This document shows positions 10,774 to 21,467 of a DNA stretch of 64,000 bases, in pieces. Source of the DNA: Medicago truncatula (lineage: Eukaryota > Streptophyta > Magnoliopsida > Fabales > Fabaceae); the NCBI RefSeq assembly GCF_003473485.1, contig NC_053044.1, positions 35,282,091-35,346,090 on the forward strand, in the 5' to 3' direction. A model generated the notes under the pieces. It did not search any database. It saw nothing but the letters and a program-made list of their open reading frames with translations, and was not told the DNA's origin. The position numbers and the translations under genes were made by a program. Each line of letters begins with the position of its first letter. Position 1 is the first letter of the stretch.

Positions 10774-11823
10774 CATGAAAATTGAGTGAATAGGCAAAGA
10801 CACTCATGAAATTATAACTTTCGTCAAAAAACTCCCTGACTTTTAAGAAACTTAGAAGAAAAAACTGAAATTGTCAAATGTTAGTCAATTACCCCCTCCG
10901 TTTGTTTTGACTGTTAAACCCTATGACATGGCAGTTAACTGAATATGTGGCACCTTCATGTGGACTGAACTTTATGCCACGTCAGAGAGGATAAATGACT
11001 ATTTTTTTATATTTGTTTTGCTTTCTTCATCTTCTTCTATCCACTTCTTCATCATCTTCAACATCACCTTCATCAATATTCATAAAAAAATCGGAATAAA
11101 AAATTAAGAAACAACATCCTATGTGGTTCAATTCATGTTTGTTGTGCCTCTTGGATGTTTTCCTTTGATTTTATGCTTCTTTATTCCAACATAGCTGCAA
11201 GATTTCTCACAAGTTGTAATGTATTGAATGTTTCACTTTCTTTGTTGTGTGATAGCAAGGAAATATGGAACTCATTTTACTGTCATGAATATGGGCTTAC
11301 TTTTATTGTTATAGAAATGCGATATTTTGGTATGTTTAAATATCAGCATGTGTTGGTGGTGAGGTTCTTTTTTCTTCAATTTAGAATAAAAAAGAAATTG
11401 CCCTTAAGAAATTTTAGTGGAATGTTGTTGCTGAAATGAAATTTTCCTTGAGTCTTGAATCTTAATGTTGGTAACCTGGGAACTACAATAAATGGAAAAG
11501 TGGTTGTGATGTTCTATGCCGTTAATTATTGAGTAATGTAAACAACCATATTTTTTTGCATGTTTGTCAATTATTTTGCATATGTTGTGTAATTTTTTAT
11601 TTTTTTTGGCAGAGGCAACATTTAAAGTTCGGTCCATATGGAGGTGTCATGTATACAATTAACTGTCACGTCATAGCGTTTAACAATCAAAACAAACGGA
11701 GGGGGTAACTGACTAACGTTTCACAATTTTATAGGAGTTTTAGAAGTTTCTTAAAAATCATGGGATTTTTTGACGAAAGTTACAATTTCGGGGGAGTTTT
11801 TGCCTATTCACTCCATGAAAATT
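10774..11823. mobile_element. Non-autonomous TIR element (Mutator-like), about 1.0 kb
   Basis: The ends GAGTGAATAGGCAAA (10784) and TTTGCCTATTCACTC-like (to 11813) are inverted and the arms pair for about 150 bases, including ACTTTCGTCAAAAAA and the CCCCCTCCGTTTGTTTTGA block. A perfect 10-bp duplication CATGAAAATT lies at 10774-10783 and 11814-11823. The centre holds short frames (11155-11439, 11404-11637) without domain resemblance. No transposase. Confidence 0.85.
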
Positions 11824-14706
11824 TCAAAAGTTCACTAGGATATTTTCTTCTGAGGAAAAGTTCACTGAGATATAACATCATCAAATCCAAATCCGACAGA
11901 ATAATGTGTAAACCAAACACTATCTAAAACTAAATCACAGCCTTTTTTAAAACAAAATTACAAAATAAAATTCACACTATTTGAATCAACAATGTGAAAT
12001 TCATTAAAACATAGCTTAGTTAGACTCTTACTCATCTAGTAAAATAACACCTTTTTTCTCCATCTATGACCATTGAGTGTCACTTCTGTTCTTTGATTAC
12101 GAATCCTTTTTTTAATATAAATATTGGATTTATTCATATGTTATCGATATTTAAAGTCTTACGTGACACTAAATTATAATTGTTTGATCATTAAAAAAAT
12201 TACTTTTATTATATCTAACTACATTGTCACATTTGCTCAACAAAAAAAAAAAAAAAAACTACATTGTCACATAAATAATGTGTTAATATCGATTGACAAT
12301 GTAATATAATAAGTTTCACACTATTCCTGAAATAAAAATAAAAAAATGTTCTACTCTAATGGGCATCAAACTTTATTGAGAAATACTAACTCATGTCTTA
12401 GGTACATGTTAGCATATCAACGATAGAATTATACATTAAAAATTGTGTCAGTTTACATCTTAAACTTATTCTCGTTAAATACTTGCTATTTATAGAATCT
12501 TTAACATATGTTTTAAGTGCATGTGTTTGAAAGCGAAATCCACATTTCAAATATTTATTCAGCTTTCTCGTTCAGTTTTTCTTTAAAAAAGAAGTAATCG
12601 GTGTGATCACACATGACAAAACCCTCTTAAATGAATCATACATTGAACCTTATCAAACTCATATACCATCAAAACAATGATGTAATACGTTGGCATGACA
12701 AGAAGAGAGACATCTTTAAGAGAAGCCAGAACTAATATAACTGTCTGAGTTCGATTCATGCATCCAAATTAAAGAACAACGTTGTTTGGCTTCCCTAATT
12801 TGATCGGTGGACCTGATTTTGTTTTGCACGAGGGTACAAAATTATTGGGTATATTCCCAAATTTGTTAGGAAAATGTTGGTTGTGATGTGTCACCATGAT
12901 TGATGGATGCTCTTCTACGTATGGATGTGAAAATCCTACACTTTTTGTAAACATGTTCAAGTTTGGGGCAATAAAAGAAACTCCCTCTCAACTCAAAGAA
13001 CCGTTTTTTCCCTTATTTAAAATAAGTTGATAAATATATTGGATAAATTTAAGTCACGCACCATATAGATAAGACTCTTGATAATAGTTTATAAAGAAGG
13101 GACATTCCTCATCTTATGAACTGATTTTGTAAGGATGAATTAGACTCTAAATTTCAACCATATATAATATTTAATTATTTAAATTTGAAATATAGAATTA
13201 CAAAAAAAAAATGTTAATGATGTCTCTTAATTTAATTTCGCGTAACAATTCAGATTTTTTTTTTTATCCTTTTTATGCAAGATTTGGTCCTTTACGTATT
13301 AAAACGCCAACATTGTTATGCTTTATTACATAAAAAAAAAATAATAATAATAAAAAACAAGATCTTCATCAAAGAAATTCAATTCATTATTTTGTTTCTA
13401 ATGAAATAGTAGTTTTGAGAGACTCATAGATCCAAGATGTTAGTATTTTGTAATGTAAAAGATCAAATCAAAAAAATAAAAAGATAAATGACTAAATTGT
13501 TACTTAAAATTAAAATTAAAAACAACATGAACAATTTTGCCTAAAAATATATTATGATTTTTATTTACTAAAATGTAACAATAGACTCCCTTTTACTTGT
13601 GCATTTTAGACATGAAATTATGTTGATTTTTTTTTAAGATATAGAAAAGTTACTACTTATACATCAAATGATGGGACCTCTTTCCGAACTCTTCATATTC
13701 ATAAATTTTAATGCATCAGGTTGTCCTTATATAAAAGTGTTACAGAAAAATAGAAAAGTAACACAACTTATACACCTCAAAAAATCATGGACCAAGAGAA
13801 TAAGCATGTAAATCTAAGTGTAAATATTAGCAATGTTATATACAAAATATATGACAGTACAAGGGGCTGGTAAAGGTGCTTTGGTCATGAGTCCATGACG
13901 TGAAGAAATTTTTTAGTATAGAAGCGGTGCAGTCATTGGTTGTTTTGTTTTGCCCTATATTTCAGAATTTCTGAAGTTATTTTTTATTTTTGTTTGAAGG
14001 ATGAAGTTTATTTGTTTTGTTAATCGCTTCAAACGGCTATGTTTGCTATTCAAGTCTTTGATTATCAAAAGGGTTGGCTTAAACTCTTACTAATAGATTG
14101 TGAATCTTCTTTCTTTACTCATTTTATTTTTCTCTTCTAACATTGCTTCTTGGATGTTGAGGACTGATTGGTGCAATTGCTTGGAGTTAATCTATTCCTT
14201 TTATTTTAGAATTTCTCATATTTACATAGAAGGAAACTATTAAGTTGATAAATTAACTTCTATTGGGTTTAGTTTTAAATGTTATATGAACTTTATTGTG
14301 AGATGATAATCCTGATTTTATTAGGTCAGATGTCTTTCGGCAGAAAATTTGGTTTGTCTTTCTACTGTTTTAGGCTTTTATTAGTTACTGTCTTTCTTTA
14401 TTTTTATTGAGTTTTTTTGTCTATGTCCCTAAACTTTATTATTTTTAGCTTGTGTTTATATATTTTAGCATGTGGTTTATTTGTTTGGGTTGACGGTGCC
14501 AACTTAATTAGTTGGGAACTTGGGATGACTTTCCCATTCTAACGCCTCATGCCTTTTGCATGCTTAAAAAAATTGTATGACAGGATCATGCCCAAGGTCA
14601 ATCAAAGAACAAGGAATTTGGCCAAAGCAACATAACATATCTAGAGTGATATGTGGATATATATCATCTTAAATTTTTAAAAGATGCATTTTTGTTTTTA
14701 GGAAAA
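11824..14706. other. Gene-free AT-rich spacer
   Basis: Apart from the micro-insertion at 12217-12272 I recognise no genes and no element borders in this stretch. A 63-residue minus-strand frame at 12769-12960 has no known domain. Confidence 0.4.
12217..12272 (+). repeat. Micro-insertion with A-tail, 16-bp direct repeats
   Basis: AACTACATTGTCACAT at 12217-12232 and 12257-12272 flanks 24 nt (12233-12256): TTGCTCAAC followed by an A-run. Confidence 0.6.
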
Positions 14707-14891
14707 GGGTCATACTAATAAATGTCCTTTGGATATTTGTTAAGAATTTAAATATGGAAACAATTTTTAAATTTAATGTTGAAAAAGTTGTTTTTTGTTA
14801 TTTTAATAGTTTGAATACACAATTTTAGGGTAAAGTTTTTATTTTAAATTTTTTAACAAGTGTCTTAAAAGCACTTGTTAGCATTTCCTTA
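14707..14891. mobile_element. MITE, gctaacaagtgcc family, copy 1
   Basis: Starts GGGTCATACTAATAAATGTCC and ends ACAAGTGTCTTAAAAGCACTTGTTAGCA. The interior resembles the copies at 41467-41640 and 56211-56387 (all share AAGAATTTAAATATGGAAA-like or GGATTCAAATATAGAAATA-like motifs). No coding content. Confidence 0.55.
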
Positions 14892-15254
14892 CTCTTAATT
14901 ATATAACAAATTTTAGAAATATGTCTTGTCCAAATTTCTTTTTTTAGAGATATGTATTTATATGTGGTATTGTTAAAACTTTTAAGAAGAGTTTACCACC
15001 AATTACGGCCTACAAAATTTGAAGAATTAATCTCAACAATTACATGTGTATATACAGAATTTACATAAAAAATGTCCATAATATATCCAAAGTTATAATA
15101 ATTAATTCACTATGTGAGAGAGGTGTTTTTTATTTTGTTAGAGAATGGATATAAAGAGTATTTGCTAAAGTCATAACAAAGAAACACCCTATCATGGTAT
15201 AAGTGTAAAAATAAACGATGATCCACCAAAATAGTTTGTCTTCTTTATAATATT

Positions 15255-15830
15255 TCAACGGAAACTATTAACAAATGTCTGAAAGGCATTTGTCAAGTAA
15301 TCAAATATATAGGGCCTGTTTTATTCACTTTCTAAAAACAGTTTTCTCTTTTCTAAAATTCAAAAATTTGAAAAGTTGTTTGATAGACTTCATTTTAAAA
15401 AATGTTTCTTAAAACTGTTTTAAAAATTGTTGTTTTTAAAACTGAAAAACGAAAACTAGTATATACCGTTTTGCTTTTCGGTTCTCCAATTCTCATTTCT
15501 TTTCAAAACAGAAAAACACGGAAAAGTGGTTAATTTTCATTAATGGCAATCTGATAAATAAAGGAAGAATTTTTAAAACGTTTAAAACTAGTATAAACCA
15601 AACAGCTTTTTCTGTGTTTTTTTTCTTCTTAAAAACAGTTGTTAAAAATTGATTTACAAAATAGTATTTAAAAACTAAAAACTAAAACATAATCAAACAG
15701 GCCCACAGTAAAATTATTTTGAAAATTATGTGATCAACCTCTTTTAAGATGTAAAAAAATGATTTTTCAATAAAAAAAATTACTTTTCTGTGTTTTCTTA
15801 ACAAGTATTTTAGAGAAACTAGTTAGCATG
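15255..15830. mobile_element. MITE, gctaacaagtgcc family, copy 2, interrupted
   Basis: The left part (ACTATTAACAAATGTCTGAAAG, about 15266) and the right part (TTAACAAGTATTTTAGAGAA.., ending TAGTTAGCATGACA about 15831) fit the family ends. Between them lies a second inverted-repeat element at 15312-15704. Confidence 0.4.
15312..15704. mobile_element. hAT-like MITE nested in the preceding element
   Basis: The ends GGGCCTGTTTTATTCAC and ATAATCAAACAGGCCC are inverted. The interior is dominated by mirrored TTTAAAAACAGTTTT-like stretches. The GGGCCTGTTTG terminus is common in hAT-derived plant MITEs. An 8-bp target duplication is not convincing, so the superfamily is inferred from the terminus alone. 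Confidence 0.5.
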
Positions 15831-15987
15831 ACACTATTTAAATTGTTAGGACATCATGTTCTAAGTTAGCGCTGGATGCCTAAAATGATAACCCTGATTA
15901 CATGCATTTGGAGAATTTTTCAATGTCAAACTTGGTAGTCCTAGTGAAAAATCTGGGATCCCTCCTAATTTTCTCACGCAATGCCCT

Positions 15988-16080
15988 CATTTTTTTTTAA
16001 GTAGCTAAACTAGCTCACAGAAACTGATACCGAAGAGAATCAAACATGAGAAAACAAAATGCCTTAGGGACGAATACACG
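15988..16080 (-). mobile_element. Degenerate SINE, minus strand
   Basis: A T-run is followed by TAGCTAAACTAGCTCACAGA and AGAGAATCAAACATGAG, matching the order seen in the SINE at 223-360 (GTTAAACTAGCCCACC, then ATAATCAAACCTAAAACC). The distal part is too diverged to bound. Confidence 0.45.
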
Positions 16081-16129
16081 TCCAACAACCCAAACATTTT
16101 CAATGTAAATCCAAACCAAAATGGCAACC

Positions 16130-16460
16130 CTTATTCTCAACAATGGTATTTCTCAAACAAACCAAAAAAACTCTCTAAATTCCTTTTATCGAATTTCGTA
16201 TATAAGTTTTTAAAAATATCAACCATTGAACCAAACCAACCTATTATTCATCGGTTTGGTTTGGATTTAATGAAAAAAGTTGTAAAAATCAAACCAACCC
16301 AATTATTTTCAATTGGTTTGGATTTATTTTCTTCTCAAAAACGAAACAAACTCAATTGTTTTTTTTTTTTTTGACAAACAAACTCAATTGTTATACACCA
16401 CTATTCTCACTAATGGTATTTCTCAAATAAATAAAAATCTCTCTGAAGTCCTTTTCTCCT
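16130..16460 (+). repeat. Direct repeat pair of about 60 bp, 267 bp apart
   Basis: Segments near 16134-16190 and 16401-16457 share TATTCTCA, AATGGTATTTCTCAAA and a CTCTCT..TCCTTTT stretch. Between them are mirrored GGTTTGGTTTGGATTT / CCAAACCAA motifs of the kind found in small MITEs. Confidence 0.55.
16346..16392 (-). repeat. Micro-insertion with A-tail, 15-bp direct repeats
   Basis: ACAAACTCAATTGTT at 16346-16360 and 16378-16392 flanks 17 nt. On the minus strand the insert reads TTGTC followed by an A-run. Confidence 0.6.
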
Positions 16461-18200
16461 ACATTAACTTCTCTACTTTTCTGTTACAACAACAAGAAAC
16501 AAGATAGCACCCACATACCCCTTTTTTTATTTTCCCTTAGTAATAAGAGAGTGCATGAAATACAATAGAATTTCTTTTTCCACTCTACTAACTTTTCACG
16601 AGTCCTCCAAATTTTCCATTTGCCCCGTTCATATTATATAAACCAAAGCTTGTTTAACGTTTTTCAGTTTACAAAATCCAAACTGTTTTTACTCAGTTTT
16701 ATTCAAATTCAACTCCAATTATCAAAATGACATAATTAAAAATTGAAATAAAATTTAATAATTCATCACAATCTATTATCTAGACATGATTTCATAATAC
16801 ATATACATTAACATAACGCTAATTAGTACAAAATATTTGACGCCTAAAGCTAAATTTGAAGTACAAGAATATGGAGGTGGAATGAGGGAGAAGGCTTGCC
16901 ATCCCTCTCATGGACCCTCAAAATTTTTTTGGGAATGCGAGATAATAGAGCATGAGAAGGTGGAAATTGATTGAACAACCCCAGGTCGAAGCTGATCTAA
17001 AATACAAGTTGTTATGGGACATCATATTTTGACCATTCATACTTACCCCAAAACTATTACTATGAAGGTCTTTCTTGACCTCATGTGTGAAAGGTCAGCA
17101 GTGAAATCATGACATCCTAACTCGGACCCATAAAGCAAAAGTAGGAAAGAAAATGAGAGAACATGAGTTGGAATAAGAATTTGTAAAGAATGAGTGGGTA
17201 TTTATAGGCAAAATGCAAACATAGACTGTAGTAAAAATAAATGAAAGGTTGAAACATGTGGTCAACCAATCAAATATGGTAAAAAAATATATATATAATG
17301 CATGAAACATGCATGGAATGATTTCAGATTATATCATCTGAATATAGAATGAGTTTGGATTATAAAATCTGAAATGTGTCATACTCTAGATGGAGGTGTT
17401 ACAAAGGTTTGGACAGTTTGTTGTTCATTTGTGGCGGATTTGATTCATTTTACATGTTTTCCTACAGTGTAGTTACAGTTTATGATGGTGTTCTGGCTAT
17501 AAATAGCCCTGCATTCTTCTCCATTTTTATTGTAAATCTGCTCTTCGTTTTTTTCTTTTGTTTTCTTTCTTACTTATCATTTGGGAGTGGGTTATCATGG
17601 TCACTGGTGACCATTCTTACCATCATGTGGAGTTTTGTGGGGACAATATAATGGTCAACATAGATCTTGTTATCAATTATAATATCTTCTCCAACTTTTT
17701 ACAGGATTTGAATTACATAATTTAATATTCTGCAAACAAAAGTTCGTACTATATAATCTATACGGAACAAAATAGAAAATTCGGAGGGTGCGCGAAAAGT
17801 TAGAGGGCGGGAAAAGAAAATCTTAATCAAATATCCACTTATCTCACAAAGTCCAATAACAGAAAAAATAAAAGCCCAAAGAAAATAGACCCATAAATAA
17901 TTTGGAGGCATACACTGCAATGTACAAATATTTGAATGTTTTTCTTTGGACCCTCTAATATTTTTAAGATCTCATAAATACACATGTGATAGCTACCTAT
18001 CATAAACATTTTCTTTAAAAATGTATATTAGGAGATAACTATCGAATGTTTATCGAATGTCCCAGATATTCTTTATTATCAATCAATTATCACCATTGCA
18101 CCCAAAAAAAAACATTCAATTATCATCCTTATCCCAAAACAAAACGGCCTTTAACACCAACTTGTAATCATTTCCATTGTTCATCATCAAAAATCAAATT
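16461..18200. other. Gene-free AT-rich spacer
   Basis: Several open frames (for example 17107-17310, 17376-17651, 17699-17920) are low-complexity and hydrophobic with no recognisable motif, and no splice-linked partners could be found. No element borders seen. Confidence 0.4.
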
Positions 18201-18204
18201 ATCA

Positions 18205-18245
18205 ATCATTTATACCATTCTTTTTTTGAAGGATCATCTATACCA
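18205..18245 (-). repeat. Micro-insertion, 13-bp direct repeats
   Basis: ATCATTTATACCA (18205-18217) and ATCATCTATACCA (18233-18245) flank 15 nt that on the minus strand read CCTTCAAAAAAAGAA. Confidence 0.55.
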
Positions 18246-18429
18246 GTGTAGCAAGATTTGGCATAGCTTTTTTCTCTTAGAGGACTTTGTGGCATACCTT
18301 ATATCAAGATCTTGTGTTTAATAAAATAATTCTTTTTGTTTCATAAAACAATTGTGTTAATCGTTCAAATTTACATTGTAATATAAGCAAATTCTGAAAA
18401 ATAATAATGTAAAAAAAAAAACATTTTAA

Positions 18430-18985
18430 CTTTGCAATTTAAGATTCTTTCTATTTTTGACCTCATATTTTTACATGTATATCTAAACTCTAGAAAAGTG
18501 ATACAGATGTTGAATTTTTTCATGATTTTTTACAAGCATATTCAGGACATTAAAATAGGGCTTTCTTCTTAAAATTAGAATTTTTCAACTAGAAATAGAT
18601 TATCCTTCAAAAAAACTAGAAATAGATTAATTATAAATTTTTAAAGCGCCAAAAACTCAACAAAAAAACAACACAAATCTCAATCTAGAAATGAAATTTT
18701 GAGTTGGTTTTTTTACATTCCCTAATTTCAGTTTTTAGGTCGAGGTTTTCATTGTTTTCTTTTTTTATTTTTGGAGGTTTAAAAATTTATAATTAATCTG
18801 ATCTTTATAAAAAAATAAAAAAAAAACTAATTTTGGTTGAAAAGTCATATTTTAATGTCTTAAACATTTTAACATGCTCGTAAAAAAATCATGAAAACAT
18901 CAACCTCTAAATCACTTTTCTCGAGTTCATGTCTACATACGAAAGTAGAATATCAAAATAGAAAGAATCTCAAATTACATGGTTA
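18430..18985. mobile_element. Fold-back element, about 550 bp
   Basis: The left arm (AAGATTCTTTCTATTTTTGA, GAAAAGTGAT, TTCATGATTTTTT) is mirrored by the right arm (AAAAAATCATGAA, ATCACTTTTCTCGAG, ATAGAAAGAATCTCAAATTA). The interior segment TTTTTAAAGCGC..AAAACTCA..AATCTCAA also occurs in the larger element at 47257-48812, so the two are related. Confidence 0.6.
18587..18629 (+). repeat. Micro-insertion, 16-bp direct repeats
   Basis: AACTAGAAATAGATTA at 18587-18602 and 18614-18629 flanks only 11 nt, TCCTTCAAAAA. It lies inside the fold-back element and so is younger than it. Confidence 0.6.
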
Positions 18986-19030
18986 GAATTGGCGTTTTTT
19001 ATTACCGTATTATTATTTAGACTTCATATA

Positions 19031-19073
19031 TACTACAAGTTGATTACTCAAAAAAAAAAATATTACAAGTTGA
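19031..19073 (+). repeat. Micro-insertion, 13-bp direct repeats
   Basis: TACTACAAGTTGA (19031-19043) and TATTACAAGTTGA (19061-19073), one mismatch, flank 17 nt: TTACTC followed by an A-run. Confidence 0.5.
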
Positions 19074-19281
19074 ATTTGAACAATCAACCTAAAAAAATTA
19101 TATCAGTGTGCATTTCTTTTTCACTCAACCCTTTTATCCTGAGTTTTTCTTAGAGGTTTTTATCATAAGTTTTGTTTGACCTCAACAAAAAATCGCTTAC
19201 AAATTGCATGCATAAAATATTTGAGTCCGAGTCACGGAATGGTTTTTTCAGTAAAAGAGTCAAAATTGAGTTTACAACTGA

Positions 19282-20652
19282 TTGCGCTCCATTCCCATTC
19301 TCAACGAACCTTGGTTGCCTAACGGGGAGTTTATTAGTAGTGATATTCCAGGTGCTCATTTTGTTCATAATTTTACTATTAATAGTCTGACGAATTTGCA
19401 TGACAAAAGCTGGAATGAGCAGGTAGTTAGACAGATTTTTAGCGTGGATATTGCAGATAAAATACTTCATACGCCACTTATTTCTCAAGTTAAGGAAGAT
19501 AGAATTATTTGGAAAGCAGAAAGGCGCGGACGCTACTCCGTACGTAGTGCTTACAGGTTGTGTGTAACAGATTTAATTGACTCTTCCTATTTATGGCGGC
19601 CGGGGTATTGGTCTGGTATTTGGAACCTTAAAGTTCCACCGAAGGTTAAGAATTTAATTTGGCGTATGTGTCGCGGATGTCTACCAACCCGTGTACGTCT
19701 GTTGGATAAAGGCGTCGTTTGTCCCACTAACTGTTCTAGTTGTGATTCTACTCATGAGGACCTTTTGCATGTTTTTTTTGATTGTCCTTTTGCTTTACAG
19801 GTGTGGAACAGGGCAGGCCTTTGGAGCTCCGTACATCACGCCCTCACTCATACTACTTCAGCTACGGATGTTATTTTCTCTCTTCTGGAGACTCTGTCCG
19901 CTGAGTTATCTCAACGTCTATCAACTGTCATTTGGAGCTTATGGAAACACCGTAATCTTAGAGTTTGGGACGATGTTACAGAAACAAGTGCGGTGGTTGT
20001 AGAGCGAGCTCGAAACATGATTACGGATTAGCAATTGGCGAATTCTCCGGATGTCCTTGCATCCACTTCGCCTCCTCAGCATGTCATGCCTGCGCATATG
20101 GGGGCCTCCTCCTCACACCACCACAGTAGAGTATTGTGGCAGCCCCCCACATCAGGTAGATATAAATGTAATATCGACGCAGCGTTCTCAACTCATCATA
20201 ATCGCACAGGCATTGGTATTTGTATTCGCGACTCGAAAGGTAGTTTTGTTCTGGCTAAGACTAATACTTACCCTTGTATTGTTTCAGTGGATGTTGGAGA
20301 AGCTTTAGGGCTGCACTCTACTTTGCAATGGTTGAGTGATATGCAGCTCGATAATGTGGACTTTGTGACAGTTTCTAAAGTAACAATTGATGTCTTCTTT
20401 TCTACACGGAACGACCTGTCTGAATTTGGTTCTATTATTTCTTCTTGTCGTTCTTTGTTTCGTAATTTATTTTCCAACTCTAGGGTGGAGTTTGTTAGGC
20501 GACAAGCCAACGCGGTGGCTCATCCTCTTGCACGAGAGGCCACGTCTTTAGCTAGTCCCGCCGTTTATTATGATATATCCAATTGTATTGAGACTATTAT
20601 AATTAATGAAATGCTATAAACATGTTTCCCTCCAACAACAAAAAAAAAAAAA
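19282..20652 (+). mobile_element. 5'-truncated LINE: zinc-binding RT C-terminus and RNase H domain
   Basis: One reading frame runs 19282-20619 with a single in-frame TAG at 20029-20031. The first 250 codons carry the zf-RVT domain of plant LINE ORF2 (IWNLKVPPKVKNLIWRMCRG, then Cys-x2-Cys in NCSSCDSTHEDLLHVFFDCP with downstream His/Cys). After the stop, codons from about 20130 form an RNase H domain (YKCNIDAAF, GIGICIRDSKG, VDVGEALGLHSTLQW, VEFVRRQANAVAHPLARE). An A-run follows at about 20637-20651. The upstream RT core is missing. A diverged repeat AACTGATTGCGCTC (19276-19289) resembles AACTGACTGTGCGTTC just after the tail and may be the target duplication, which would put the 5' truncation near 19290. 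ATG is absent at the frame start, as expected. Confidence 0.85.
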
Positions 20653-20659
20653 CTGACTG

Positions 20660-21130
20660 TGCGTTCAAGCTATAGTGTTCTGATGCGCCTTAAGAAATGG
20701 TTATCTTATACTTAAAAAAAAAATAAGATGATGATTTCAAACAAAAGAGTGAGACTCTATACATATATAATAGCACCCAAAAAAAGACTATACTATAGTA
20801 GAACTGTAGAAGTGAAAGAACGACTCAGGAACATTTTTTGACGTAGCTGTCATCCAATTTGGACTACAAACTCAACAATTTACATGTATATAATATAATA
20901 AAAATTAAAAATTTCGTTGTAAAAAAGACAAGTCATTAGTAATTCATAAATGAAATATTTATATTACTTTTGCAATTTGTAGATTCATTTTTAAAACAAA
21001 ATCATTTTTTTTTTACAGAACAAAATCAATTTTATATCTATATATTAATTAATATGTTTATTGCTTTATTATATAAAAAGGTGTAAAACAGTAAATAGAT
21101 ATAAGTGAGAATTAATTTGAAGTTTGATCA
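20660..21130. other. Gene-free spacer upstream of the zinc-finger gene
   Basis: AT-rich sequence with no frame or repeat recognised. It probably contributes to the promoter of the gene at 21468. Confidence 0.4.
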
Positions 21131-21143
21131 TCCATATTTGAGA

Positions 21144-21312
21144 GTCAAGTCAAAAAGAACGAGGAAGAGGTCAGCGTGCAAACATGTTGAAGAATGAAGA
21201 TACGATACGAAGACACCAACGTACGAACATGACCAACAATGATTTAAAGAAACACGCATATGGGTCCCACTTTAGCATTGAATAATTGACTGTGACCAAG
21301 TATACAAGTCAA
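21144..21312. promoter_or_regulatory. Cluster of W-box cores upstream of the CCCH gene
   Basis: TTGAC or its complement GTCAA occurs at 21144-21148, 21149-21153, 21286-21290 and 21308-21312. WRKY factors bind this core, and stress-induced RR-TZF genes are often WRKY-responsive. Short motifs occur by chance, so the clustering, not each site, is the evidence. Confidence 0.4.
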
Positions 21313-21394
21313 AGAAGATTGAGTAGAATTTGAGAAAGAGCAACGAAGAAAAGTCACACTTTCCTCTCTTGTTCTTCTTTTTCTCTCCTAACAC

Positions 21395-21405
21395 TATAAT
21401 AAATA
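21395..21405 (+). promoter_or_regulatory. TATA box of the CCCH zinc-finger gene
   Basis: TATAATAAATA lies 63-73 bases before the ATG at 21468, implying a short 5'UTR of roughly 40 nt that contains no upstream ATG. Confidence 0.55.
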
Positions 21406-21467
21406 GAACTTCACATTCTTCAATTCTCACTCACCTTCACAATTATAGCACACACAAGAAGCCACTC

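Noticed and set aside
11155..11439. 94-residue frame in the 10784-11813 element
   Set aside because: No domain, no splice partner, and the frame sits wholly inside a non-autonomous element; kept only as possible captured sequence.
17376..17651. 91-residue hydrophobic frame as a membrane protein
   Set aside because: Composition follows the T-rich DNA, there is no known motif, and neighbouring frames on the other strand are equally long.
20029..20031. Programmed read-through of the LINE TAG stop
   Set aside because: The element is 5'-truncated and lacks the RT core, so a functional read-through signal is not expected; a simple nonsense mutation suffices.
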